64,000 nt of DNA from assembly GCA_900078375.1 (NCBI GenBank), contig FLQS01000023.1:1-64000 (forward strand), given 5' to 3'. Origin of the DNA: an uncultured Mycobacterium sp. (lineage in GTDB: Bacteria; Actinomycetota; Actinomycetes; Mycobacteriales; Mycobacteriaceae). A model generated the notes under the pieces. It worked only from the letters and a program-made list of their open reading frames with translations. It did not search any database and was not told where the DNA came from. Positions 55,708 to 63,594 of the stretch are shown here, in pieces; position 1 is the first letter of the stretch; each line of letters begins with the position of its first letter. A program made the translations under genes and the position numbers.

Positions 55708-56385
55708 CTAGCCGTTCGCGGTGGAGAGCCCCGCCTTCACGTGCCGACTCAAGTCGTCGGCCAGGATCTCCGCTTGGCCAGCAAGCAGCCCGTCGATGGC
55801 CTGTTTCGCCACCAGCGCGGGATCGATCTTCTGGTCGGCCGGGATGTAGCTGACCATATCCGTGTCCATGTACCCGACATGCAGGGCGGAGACGCTAATC
55901 CCCTTGGGCGCGAGCTCAGTTCGCAGCGCGTCGGTCAGCGCCCACGCGGCAGCCTTGGCCGCCGAATAAGCTCCGGAGGTGGGCGGGTGATACCAGGCCA
56001 GTACCGAAAGCACGTTGAGTACCGCTCCCCCACCGTTTTTCTCGATGATCGGGACGAATTCCCGGCTGACGTTCAGGGTTCCGAAGTAGTGCGTTTCCAT
56101 CTCCAAGCGGATGTCCTCGATCGGCCCGCTGAGCAGGTCCGCCTGCGTCGAGACGCCGGCGTTGTTCACCAGAACGGTGACGTCGCCAGCGATGGCTGCC
56201 GCGGCGCGTACCGATGCCGGATCGGTGATGTCCAGCTGGATCGGCACCACTCCCGGCACGTCGACGGTCTCCGGCCGGCGGGCCGCGGCGTAAACCTTGG
56301 CACCGCGTGCGACCAGCTCAGCGGCGAACTGTCGTCCTAATCCACGATTGGCACCGGTTACCAGTGCGGTGATCTGCTCTGCCAT
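55708..56385 (-). CDS. SDR-family oxidoreductase
   Basis: Short-chain dehydrogenase (225 aa): ALVTGANRGLGRQFAAELVA, VLVNNAGVSTQADLL, SGAYSAAKAAAWALTDALRT with Tyr and Lys. GAGAAGG upstream. Very similar by eye to the SDR at 59443 (same GANRGLG / RRPE-VD-PG pattern), so the two are paralogues. A pair of palindromic elements lies just upstream at 56440-56470. Substrate unknown. Confidence 0.9.
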   Translation of the reverse strand: MAEQITALVTGANRGLGRQFAAELVARGAKVYAAARRPETVDVPGVVPIQLDITDPASVRAAAAIAGDVTVLVNNAGVSTQADLLSGPIEDIRLEMETHYFGTLNVSREFVPIIEKNGGGAVLNVLSVLAWYHPPTSGAYSAAKAAAWALTDALRTELAPKGISVSALHVGYMDTDMVSYIPADQKIDPALVAKQAIDGLLAGQAEILADDLSRHVKAGLSTANG

Positions 56386-56439
56386 CGAAGTTCTCCTTCT
56401 CCCAAGTCCAAAGTCCTGATGGCGACAACCCTAAAGGAG

Positions 56440-56470
56440 GCTGAGTTAATTCCGCTAGACTCAGCTGAGT
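56440..56470. promoter_or_regulatory. Palindromic operator-like region before the SDR
   Basis: GCTGAGT (56440-56446) is inverted as ACTCAGC (56459-56465), and ACTCAGCTGAGT (56459-56470) is itself a perfect 12-bp palindrome. Upstream of the minus-strand SDR at 55708. No regulator gene stands next to it. Confidence 0.55.
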
Positions 56471-56556
56471 TCTTGGCACTACTCGGAGCCGACGCCTTCC
56501 AGCTATGAGCCCGCTGGTCGTGGCCGACCGGCCGGGGCGGATTCCACGGTGACCCC

Positions 56557-56988
56557 ATGGACCATCACACGCATGTCGCGCGCAGCGCAGCGGCACCGGC
56601 CACCGCCATGGGCATCGGCCGGTTTGTGTACACCCCGATCCTGCCGCTGATGACGGCGCAGGCGGGCGTCACGCCGCACACCGCCGCCACCCTGGCCACC
56701 GTCATCTACATCGGATACCTGGCCGGCGCACTCGCCGGCTCCGCCTGGCCCCGCCTGGCCCGGTCGGTCGTCGCCTGCCGGATATCCTTGGCCTTGCTCG
56801 TCGTCAGTATGGCGGGAATGCCGTTGGCCACCAATACATTCGAGTGGACCGCGCTGCGGGCGCTGGCCGGAGTGACCAGTGCGCTGGTGTTCGTGATCGC
56901 CGTTAACAACCTGCTGGAGCACGTGCACGGACGGCCCGCGCATCTGGCCGGCTGGGGCTTCGGCGGAATCGGCGCAGGTATCGCCCTG
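56557..56988 (+). pseudogene. Truncated YbfB/YjiJ-family MFS transporter
   Basis: The first ~145 residues of a major-facilitator protein (about 390 aa when whole): MGIGRFVYTPILPLMTAQAG, IYIGYLAGALAGS, LRALAGVTSALVFVIAVNN, GWGFGGIGAGIAL. After this last motif the frame loses all similarity, and the DNA instead continues as the tail of an SDR gene in another frame. Five or fewer transmembrane helices remain, so it cannot be a working transporter. Confidence 0.78.
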
Positions 56989-57046
56989 CGGGTTCGTCAC
57001 CGGCGACACTCTTCATGTGGACGGGGGTCAAGGTGCCGGGCATTGA
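56987..57046 (+). pseudogene. C-terminal remnant of an SDR gene
   Basis: Read from TGC at 56987 the DNA gives CGFVTGDTLHVDGGQGAGH and a stop, the standard last residues of a classical short-chain dehydrogenase. The other ~230 residues are absent. The stop overlaps the start of the SgcJ-like frame by 14 bases, as expected if the two were once an operon. Confidence 0.72.
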
Positions 57047-57293
57047 GTCGCTCCTGCGCGGGGTGCTCGATCAGTGGAAGGGCGGAATCGACGCCCCCGA
57101 TCCGCAGTCGGTGGCCGCGGCGTTCACCGATGACGCGATCTTCCAGGGGCTGCGCCCGTACAGTGTCGGCCCGCGCGGCGTGTTCGCGTTTCACGACCGG
57201 GATCCTGTCGAGCTGCGCCTGGGCGTTGTCGTCGTCCGCACCGACGGCGGCTGGCGGATCGCCTACTACCAGGCCAGCCCCGCGGCGGATTAG
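57033..57293 (+). pseudogene. SgcJ/EcaC-like NTF2-fold protein with internal deletion
   Basis: An open frame of 86 aa (GTG start). The front (ESLLRGVLDQWKGGIDAPDP, FTDDAIFQGLRPYSVG) and back (VVVVRTDGGWRIAYYQASP) are typical of the SgcJ/EcaC group, which normally runs about 120-130 aa. The central strands are missing between PRGV and FAFHDRDP. The reading frame is kept but the barrel would be incomplete. Its stop overlaps the convergent DUF732 gene by four bases. Confidence 0.68.
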
Positions 57294-58180
57294 CGACCGA
57301 GCCGGATCTGAACGCCGTGCGACCGGAGTTGTTCGAAGCTGTAGCTGAATTCGCCTCGGCGGCCGACGGATACGACGTAGCGGTCCTGGCCTTCGGTGAT
57401 AGGGAAGGTGAACGAGAACGTGCACGTTGCGCTGTTCCCTGTCCCCGGGCCGAGTGATGTCGACGTGAGGACCTCACCCTTGCCGTTCTTGACAGTCACC
57501 GGAGTACTCCGGCCGACGTCCGCGTACCCATCCGTTCCGTGGCACGTCTGGTCGTCGGCTTCGATCGAGCCGGTGCCGAGACTGTCGGTCAGGACGAAAA
57601 CCCCTGAGATTTTGGCAGATTCGAGTATGCGGAAACCTGGGTTGAATTGCGGGCAGAAGGCGTCGACGGCGATCTTGTCGGCCAGCAGTCCCTGTTGCGG
57701 GCCGCCATGTTCCAGCTGAGCGCAGACGTCATGCCCATGGGCGACGGCGTTGGCCTCCGAATTGAATTGATTCATCAGCCCGGCGGTTTCGAGCGCCTGG
57801 ACGTAGTCGATTTCGGGTGGCTGCCCCGGCCGGTGTCGTGCCCACAGCAGTGCACCGATGACCGCGCCGACCATGACGATCACCGCGGTCGTCACGCCGG
57901 TCGCCAGCCACGTCGCGCGAATACTGGACCGGGCGGCAGGCACCTCGACATAGGCGGGCAGCATCTGCCCACCGGTGGGGTCGCCGGCTTCGGACCGGCC
58001 GTTGCGCACCCGCTGAGTCGGCCGGCCGGCGACGTAGTAGCGGCCCTCGTAGCGGGCGGTCGGATCCGGGCGCCATCCGGTCAATGCGATGGGCGTTGTG
58101 ACCCCTCCGCAGCGCGCGCAGGTGCCAGTGCCGTCGAGGTCAGCCCCGCAATAAGGGCAGGCCGTCGGCGCTCCGGTCAT
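57290..58180 (-). CDS. Membrane-anchored protein with zinc ribbon, DUF2510 and DUF732
   Basis: Protein of 296 aa. N-terminal zinc ribbon (CPYCG...CARCG), a DUF2510-like strip (GWRPDPTARYEGRYYVAGRP), one transmembrane helix (ATGVTTAVIVMVGAVIGALL), then an outside domain with a DUF732-like helical part (QFNSEANAVAHGHDVCAQLE) and a beta-rich C-terminus. This topology suggests an intracellular metal-binding head and an extracytoplasmic sensor or wall-binding tail. Function unknown. Confidence 0.78.
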   Translation of the reverse strand: MTGAPTACPYCGADLDGTGTCARCGGVTTPIALTGWRPDPTARYEGRYYVAGRPTQRVRNGRSEAGDPTGGQMLPAYVEVPAARSSIRATWLATGVTTAVIVMVGAVIGALLWARHRPGQPPEIDYVQALETAGLMNQFNSEANAVAHGHDVCAQLEHGGPQQGLLADKIAVDAFCPQFNPGFRILESAKISGVFVLTDSLGTGSIEADDQTCHGTDGYADVGRSTPVTVKNGKGEVLTSTSLGPGTGNSATCTFSFTFPITEGQDRYVVSVGRRGEFSYSFEQLRSHGVQIRLGR

Positions 58181-58314
58181 CGCTCACCCCAACCGCCGTA
58201 TGCTCGGTTCGCTTAGATAGCCGAATCGTATCGGCGTGTATCGACCTGTTGTGAGCGCGTTAGTGTGCTTTGGTCGGGTTCAGCGAACCAGTGAATAGAA
58301 GAGTTGAGCAATTC

Positions 58315-59346
58315 ATGACTGCACCTGCAGATACGTCACCGCTTGAAGCTCGGGTCGGCCACTACTACCAGATGGATGGCACCTACCTGGTGGGCCGCGA
58401 GAAGCTGCGCGAATACGCCCGTGCGGTGCAGGACTATCACCCCGCGCACTGGGATGTCGCCGCCGCGGCTGAGCTGGGCTATTCGGACGTCATCGCGCCG
58501 CTGACGTTCACCTCGGCGCCGGGGATGCAATGCAATCGCCGCATGTTCGAAGAGATCGTCGTCGGTTACGACACCTACCTGCAGACCGAAGAGGTTTTCG
58601 AGCAGCACCGCCCGATCGTGGCCGGTGACGAACTGGTCATCGACGTGGAACTGACGTCGGTTCGCCGGACCGCGGGCCGGGACTTCATCACTGTCACGAA
58701 CACCTTCACCGACGCCGACGGCGAGCGGGTGCACACCCTGCACACGACGGTCGTCGGCGTGACCGGCGAGGACATCGACGCCGGGGTCAAGGTGGCCGTG
58801 CAGAAGGCGATGATGCACGACATGAACATCCTCGACATTCCTGGATCGGATGGCGCCTACGACAAAGAGGTGCGGCCGGCAGGCGAGATCCGGATCTCCG
58901 AGGGTGGCTTGACCCGCACGCCCGGGACGCCGTCCTTCGACGATGTGAACGTCGGCGACGAGCTGACGGTGCACCACACCCGGCTCTCGCGCGGCGACTT
59001 GGTGAACTACGCCGGGGTGGCCGGCGACGCCAATCCGATTCACTGGGATGAAGGAATCGCCAAGCTGGCCGGGCTGCCCGATGTGATCGCCCACGGAATG
59101 CTCACCATGGGCCTGGGTGCGGGTTTTCACTCCACCTGGTCGGGTGACCCGGGTGCGGTTACCCGCTTCGCGGTGCGCCTGTCCCAGCCCGCCGTCGTTT
59201 CGGCCAGGGAGGGCGCGGACATCGAATTCAGCGGCAAGATCAAGTCGCTGGACCCGGAAACCCGTTCGGGTGTCGTGCTTGTCGGGGCGAAGTCCGACGG
59301 CCGCAAGATCTTTGGGCTAGCGACGATGAGCGTGCGGTTTAGCTGA
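58315..59346 (+). CDS. Fused (3R)-hydroxyacyl-ACP dehydratase, HadA/HadB-like
   Basis: Double-hotdog hydratase/dehydratase (343 aa). The N-terminal half (REKLREYARAVQDYHPAHWD) is HadA-like. The C-terminal half carries the catalytic hydratase-2 motif: NYAGVAGDANPIHWDEGIAK with Asp and His, then VIAHGMLTMGLG. It would remove water from a 3-hydroxyacyl thioester in fatty- or mycolic-acid metabolism, or hydrate enoyl-CoA. ATG 58315 begins the family sequence; 58270 is in frame but longer than relatives. It stands alone. Confidence 0.88.
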   Translation: MTAPADTSPLEARVGHYYQMDGTYLVGREKLREYARAVQDYHPAHWDVAAAAELGYSDVIAPLTFTSAPGMQCNRRMFEEIVVGYDTYLQTEEVFEQHRPIVAGDELVIDVELTSVRRTAGRDFITVTNTFTDADGERVHTLHTTVVGVTGEDIDAGVKVAVQKAMMHDMNILDIPGSDGAYDKEVRPAGEIRISEGGLTRTPGTPSFDDVNVGDELTVHHTRLSRGDLVNYAGVAGDANPIHWDEGIAKLAGLPDVIAHGMLTMGLGAGFHSTWSGDPGAVTRFAVRLSQPAVVSAREGADIEFSGKIKSLDPETRSGVVLVGAKSDGRKIFGLATMSVRFS

Positions 59347-59442
59347 CCGGGTATTGGACGGTGTCGGCGGGCAAGCCGCTGCTTCGGCTCCGCGACCATC
59401 ATCAGTCGCCCCCGTCGGAGTGCCGGTTCGCTGGCTTGAGTC

Positions 59443-60174
59443 TCACTCAGCGGCGGCGGCTTCCAAATTGAATGCGCGTGGAGGTCCGGAAAGGGTCGCT
59501 TTCGCGGCGGCGCCAAGACGATCCAGGATCTCGACGTCCCCCGCTTCGAGCCCGTCGAGGGCCAGCCGTGCTAGGTCAGCCGGGTCGGTCACGGCGCCTT
59601 CGGGGAATACCACCCCGGCGCTGTCCGCGAAATCGAACAGCGTTTGGGTGCCGATGAGTCCAGGTACCAGGGCGGAAACGAGGGTGCCCTGGCCGGCCAG
59701 TTCGACCCGCACGCCGTTGGTCAGCCCCCACTCCGCGGATTTGGCGGCGGCGTAGGCGGTGTTGCCGTCGACGGTGTTCCAGGCTGCGGCGGACAGCACG
59801 TTGAGGATGGCTCCGCCGCCGTTGCGAGCGAGGATGGGGGCGAACGCCCGGATCATCGCCAGCGCGCCGTAATAGTTCGAATCCATCACCGCCCGGATCG
59901 CGTCCAGGTCACCGGTCACGAGGTTCCCACCGGCAGTGAACGCGGCATTGTTGATCAGCACATCGACATCGCCGGCGACCGCCGCGACCGCGTCGACCGA
60001 CGACTGGTCAGTGATATCAAGGTAAACCACCTCAGCGCCGGGGATGTCGACGAGTTCTGGTCGCCGCGCGGTGGCGTAAACCTTCGCCCCTCGCCGCAAC
60101 AATTCGACGGCGAAGTGGTGGCCCAATCCGCGGTTGGTGCCGGTGACCAGGGCGGTCGCGCCGTCTAGTTTCAT
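59443..60174 (-). CDS. SDR-family oxidoreductase
   Basis: Short-chain dehydrogenase (243 aa): ALVTGTNRGLGHHFAVELLR, VDVLINNAAFTAGGNL, GNTAYAAAKSAEWGLTNGVR with catalytic residues. Paralogue of the SDR at 55708. It is divergent from a TetR gene, with two near-identical palindromes between them, so it is very likely the target of that repressor. Confidence 0.9.
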   Translation of the reverse strand: MKLDGATALVTGTNRGLGHHFAVELLRRGAKVYATARRPELVDIPGAEVVYLDITDQSSVDAVAAVAGDVDVLINNAAFTAGGNLVTGDLDAIRAVMDSNYYGALAMIRAFAPILARNGGGAILNVLSAAAWNTVDGNTAYAAAKSAEWGLTNGVRVELAGQGTLVSALVPGLIGTQTLFDFADSAGVVFPEGAVTDPADLARLALDGLEAGDVEILDRLGAAAKATLSGPPRAFNLEAAAAE

Positions 60175-60192
60175 CTGCTTCTCCCGGGTAAG

Positions 60193-60208
60193 ATGACCGG
60201 ACGGTCAT
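60193..60208. promoter_or_regulatory. TetR operator 1 (ATGACCGGACGGTCAT)
   Basis: Perfect 16-bp palindrome between the divergent SDR and TetR genes, 19 bases upstream of the SDR start. Its core TGACCG-2-CGGTCA repeats at 60235-60248. Confidence 0.75.
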
Positions 60209-60234
60209 GTTGGGCATGGACACTATCGCTAAAA

Positions 60235-60248
60235 TGACCGAGCGGTCA
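60235..60248. promoter_or_regulatory. TetR operator 2 (TGACCGAGCGGTCA)
   Basis: Same palindrome core as operator 1, centres 41 bases apart (about four helical turns), 19 bases before the TetR start codon. A classic autoregulatory arrangement. Confidence 0.75.
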
Positions 60249-60266
60249 ACTTGTAGGATCAGCTTC

Positions 60267-60869
60267 GTGCCCACACCCGTCCGCTCTCTGCGTTCCGATG
60301 CGGCACGCAACCGCGAGTCACTCCTGGCCGCCGCTGAGGCCGAGTTCGCCGAGCATGGTCTGGAGACCTCGGTCGCCGACATCGCCCGCCGGGCGGGCGT
60401 GGCTAAAGGCACCGTGTTCCGTCACTTCGCCACAAAGGAGGAGTTGATCGCCGCCGTCGTCGCGAGGTACCTGATGACCCTGAGCGACGTTGCCCGACGA
60501 CTGTCGGATTCAGCGGAGCCGGGGGCGGCGCTCCTGGAATTTCTGACGATGGCCGCGGACCAGCGGCAACAACGTGACCTCACACTTGTGATGTCAGCCA
60601 GCGCTGAAGATTTGCACGTGGTGCAGCTACGGGACCAGCTGCACGCGGACGTCGGATCGTTGGTCGATCGGGCGCGCGACTGCGGCGCCGTTCGGCAGGA
60701 CATCACCGGAACCGATGTCTTCCTGCTGATGTGCGCACCGGTTCACGCAGTCGTGTACCTCTCCGATCCACCCCCAGATCTGTGGCGGCGGTATCTCGCC
60801 ATCATCTTCGATGGCTTGCGTCCAGAGGGCGCCCATCCGCTGCCACAACCGGCACCGAACTGGTCCTGA
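60267..60869 (+). CDS. TetR-family transcriptional regulator
   Basis: Repressor of 200 aa. HTH: RRAGVAKGTVFRHFATKEEL. N-terminal SDAARNRESLLAAAEAEFAE is typical. GTG start at 60267 with TAGGA upstream. The C-terminal ligand domain is all helical. The two TGACCG palindromes between it and the divergent SDR make control of that SDR, and of itself, very likely. Confidence 0.9.
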   Translation: MPTPVRSLRSDAARNRESLLAAAEAEFAEHGLETSVADIARRAGVAKGTVFRHFATKEELIAAVVARYLMTLSDVARRLSDSAEPGAALLEFLTMAADQRQQRDLTLVMSASAEDLHVVQLRDQLHADVGSLVDRARDCGAVRQDITGTDVFLLMCAPVHAVVYLSDPPPDLWRRYLAIIFDGLRPEGAHPLPQPAPNWS

Positions 60870-60933
60870 TCACTGCGGCGCGTGCCGCCTGTACAGCGGG
60901 GCCGCCGAATGGACGTCAGTGATCGGACCCCAC

Positions 60934-61545
60934 CTAGACAGTCGTGATTGCTTGTGCGACCAGAGAATTCATCTCGCCGGCGAGTAGCGATTCCGGGTCG
61001 ACGTCCAGGTGCGTGAACTGACCGACCAGTTCCAGGCTGATGATGCCGTGCAGGCGTGTCCATGCAACCGTCGCCAGCACGAGCGCACGGGAGGGTTCGC
61101 TCGCCAGCTCTGCGGTGATGGCGATGAGGACGTTCAGCGTCCGGGTGGCCTCATCGAGAGTGTCCATCGGCGCTTCGTAACCCGGTACCGGCGTGCCGAA
61201 GAGCAACAGATACCGCTGCGGTTCGGCTAGCGCCCACCCGCGCACGGCGGCTGCCACCACATGCAGGCGCTCGGCCGGTGGCAGCGCTGCAGCACGCTTG
61301 GCGGCGCGTTCGGCGGTTTGCGCGAGGTCGGCGTATCCGTCCCGGATCAGCGCGGTCAGCAGTGCCTCGCGGTTGGCGAAGTACCGATACAAGGCTGGAC
61401 CGGTCATTCCCATCTGCTTGGCGATCGCCGTGATCGAGATGCCGGCGGCCCCGGATTCGGCGAGCTGACGCATCGCGAATCGTTTGATCTCGACCACCGC
61501 TTCGTGGCGGAGTCGTTCGCGTCGGCTGGTCAACGGCTGTGACAT
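60934..61545 (-). CDS. TetR-family regulator (WHG-type C-terminus)
   Basis: Repressor of 203 aa. HTH: ISITAIAKQMGMTGPALYRY followed by FANREALLTALIRDGYADLA. C-terminus of the TetR_C_13/WHG type (RGWALAEPQRYLLLFGTPVP, TVAWTRLHGIISLELVGQF). Divergent from an epimerase-MDR operon, with small palindromes between, so it probably represses that operon. Confidence 0.9.
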   Translation of the reverse strand: MSQPLTSRRERLRHEAVVEIKRFAMRQLAESGAAGISITAIAKQMGMTGPALYRYFANREALLTALIRDGYADLAQTAERAAKRAAALPPAERLHVVAAAVRGWALAEPQRYLLLFGTPVPGYEAPMDTLDEATRTLNVLIAITAELASEPSRALVLATVAWTRLHGIISLELVGQFTHLDVDPESLLAGEMNSLVAQAITTV

Positions 61546-61576
61546 CGATCCCTTTCGCTGCCCTGTGACGACATCG

Positions 61577-61606
61577 TACTGTAGTAATGGGGCGTAACTT
61601 TAGTTA
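61577..61606. promoter_or_regulatory. Two small palindromes between TetR and epimerase genes
   Basis: TACTGTAGTA (61577-61586) and TAACTTTAGTTA (61595-61606), both with perfect arms and a two-base centre, in an AT-richer patch. Likely operator and promoter region for the divergent genes. Confidence 0.55.
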
Positions 61607-61629
61607 TTGATAGTCACGGAGGAGCGGGT

Positions 61630-62568
61630 ATGGCGGGTACAGCAGTAGTGTTTGGCGCCGGCAGCGGCCTGGGCGCCGAGATTGCTCGGCAGTACGTCGA
61701 ACAGGGCCGCCAGGTACGCGGCGTGACTCGCACCGGGAAGGGCACCCCCGAAGGTGTCGAAGTCTGCCGGGCCGACCTGTTGGATCGCGACGCGGCGATC
61801 GCCTCGTCCCAGGGGGCATCGGTGATCCACCTCGCTGCCAATGTCCCCTACCCCGACTGGCTCACGACCTTTCCCGCCATGGTCGCCAACGGCATTGCCG
61901 CCGCGGAGGCGGCCAACGCAAAGCTGGTGCTCACCGACAACCTGTACGCCTACGGCCCCGTCGATGGGCCTTTCGATGAGCAGACCCCCGAACGGCCGCG
62001 CGGACCGAAGGAACAGCTGCGTTCCCACCTTGGACACACATTGCTCGATGCGCATGCACGCGGCCGAGTACGAGTGACCATCGGTCGCGTCAGTGACTAC
62101 TACGGTCCGGACGCTCGGATGTCCCTGCCGGACGAACTCGTGCTCGAGCCGCTGTCGCGTGGCAGGAATCCAATGTGGTTCGCGCCCTTGAATATGCCGC
62201 ACACGTTCGGCTACTCCATCGACACCGCCAAAGCGCTGATCATTCTGGGCGACGACGAACGCGCCGACGGCCGGGTCTTTCACACTCCCGCCGCCGAGAC
62301 GCTGCCGGTCTCGGATTTCATCAAACTGGCAGGCGAGGTCGCTGGGCGGGTCCGTCGACCAATTCGCCTACCCACCACCACAGTTCGGCTGATGTCAGTG
62401 TTCGACCGTAGACTACGCGGATACCACGAACTCGACCACCAACGGACCAAGCCATGGGTCGTTGACCATTCGGCGTTCGACAACACCTTTGGCCCACTGC
62501 CGGTAACCGGCCACGCTGAGGCCGTCAAACACACCATCGATTGGTATCGGGCAAATGCGCGTAATTAG
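61630..62568 (+). CDS. NAD-dependent epimerase/dehydratase-like protein
   Basis: Extended SDR (312 aa): AVVFGAGSGLGAEIARQYVE binds the nucleotide; LVLTDNLYAYGPVDGPFDEQ and RVSDYYGPDAR resemble the substrate region of sugar or phenol-type epimerase-like reductases. The classical YxxxK is replaced by a less regular pattern, common in the isoflavone-reductase-like and NmrA groups. It starts the epimerase-MDR pair and its 3' end overlaps the next gene by 14 bases. Confidence 0.86.
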   Translation: MAGTAVVFGAGSGLGAEIARQYVEQGRQVRGVTRTGKGTPEGVEVCRADLLDRDAAIASSQGASVIHLAANVPYPDWLTTFPAMVANGIAAAEAANAKLVLTDNLYAYGPVDGPFDEQTPERPRGPKEQLRSHLGHTLLDAHARGRVRVTIGRVSDYYGPDARMSLPDELVLEPLSRGRNPMWFAPLNMPHTFGYSIDTAKALIILGDDERADGRVFHTPAAETLPVSDFIKLAGEVAGRVRRPIRLPTTTVRLMSVFDRRLRGYHELDHQRTKPWVVDHSAFDNTFGPLPVTGHAEAVKHTIDWYRANARN

Positions 62569-63568
62569 AGTCGATGAGCCGACCGGCGTCGACGGATTAC
62601 GACTGCACGACGAGCCGACCCCTTCGCCACAGCGCGGCGAGCTACTCCTACACGTACGCGTCGTGGCGTTGAACTACCGGGATGGAGCGATCGCAGCCGG
62701 ACGCTACGTGCGAAAAAGTCGTGCAGGCTTGGTGCCATGTAGTGATGCCGCGGCAGAAGTCGTCGAAGTCGGTGAGGGCGTGGAGGATTACCGCCCAGGC
62801 GATCGTGTTCTCAGCACCTTCCATCCACGCTGGTTCGGCGGCGCTCCGCCCCCGACTCTGGAGGCAGATAGCTACGGCAGCGGGCAGGATGGTTGGCTCG
62901 CCGAGTACAAGGTCGTCCCCCGGGAAGCCGTGGTGCGACTGCCCGATCAGCTCTCCGATGAACACGCCGCGACACTGCCGTGCGCCGGGGTGACAGCCTG
63001 GAGTGCGTTGCGCGGACCAAGCCCGATCCGCGCGGGACACAGCGTGCTGACATTGGGCTCGGGCGGCGTCTCGCTATTCGCCATGCAGCTGGCTAAAGCC
63101 GTTGGTGCACAGGTTATTGCGACAACATCGAGCGTCGAGAAGGCGGACATCCTCACCCAGCTGGGAGCTGACGAGGTCATCGACTATGGCCGGCATCCCG
63201 AGTGGTACGAGCAGGTGCGCGACCTCACCGCGGGGCGGGGCGTGGACCGCGTCATCGAAGTCGGCGGGCCCGCCACGATTGGTCAGTCGCTACGGGCGGT
63301 CGCCATCGGCGGTGAAGTGACGTTGATTGGATGGCTCAGTACCGACAACCCCGGCATCGACTACTTCGCGCTGAAGCACAGTCTGGCCACCACCCGCCCT
63401 GTTGTCGTGGGCAGCCGCGACGACCTCGTGGAACTAGTTCGCCTGGCCGCTGCCACCGAATTGCCCCCGGTCATTGCGCAGGTGTTCGCCTTCGAGGAAA
63501 CGCGGGCGGCCTTCGAGCGGCTATCCCGAAGCCAGCACGTCGGCAAATTGCTGATCCGGGTCAGCTGA
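62555..63568 (+). CDS. NAD(P)-dependent alcohol dehydrogenase / quinone oxidoreductase (MDR)
   Basis: Zinc-independent-looking medium-chain reductase (337 aa). GroES-like N-terminus (GELLLHVRVVALNYRDGAIA), CSDAAAEVVEVGEGVEDYRP, then an intact nucleotide segment ATLPCAGVTAWSALRGPSPI, SVLTLGSGGVSLFAMQLAKA and GADEVIDY. It overlaps the epimerase-like gene by 14 bases, so both are co-translated and likely act on one substrate. It contrasts with the MDR at 40424, which lacks this nucleotide segment. Confidence 0.9.
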   Translation: MRVIRVDEPTGVDGLRLHDEPTPSPQRGELLLHVRVVALNYRDGAIAAGRYVRKSRAGLVPCSDAAAEVVEVGEGVEDYRPGDRVLSTFHPRWFGGAPPPTLEADSYGSGQDGWLAEYKVVPREAVVRLPDQLSDEHAATLPCAGVTAWSALRGPSPIRAGHSVLTLGSGGVSLFAMQLAKAVGAQVIATTSSVEKADILTQLGADEVIDYGRHPEWYEQVRDLTAGRGVDRVIEVGGPATIGQSLRAVAIGGEVTLIGWLSTDNPGIDYFALKHSLATTRPVVVGSRDDLVELVRLAAATELPPVIAQVFAFEETRAAFERLSRSQHVGKLLIRVS

Positions 63569-63594
63569 TGACGGCACGCCCGGCGTACGGGTCA

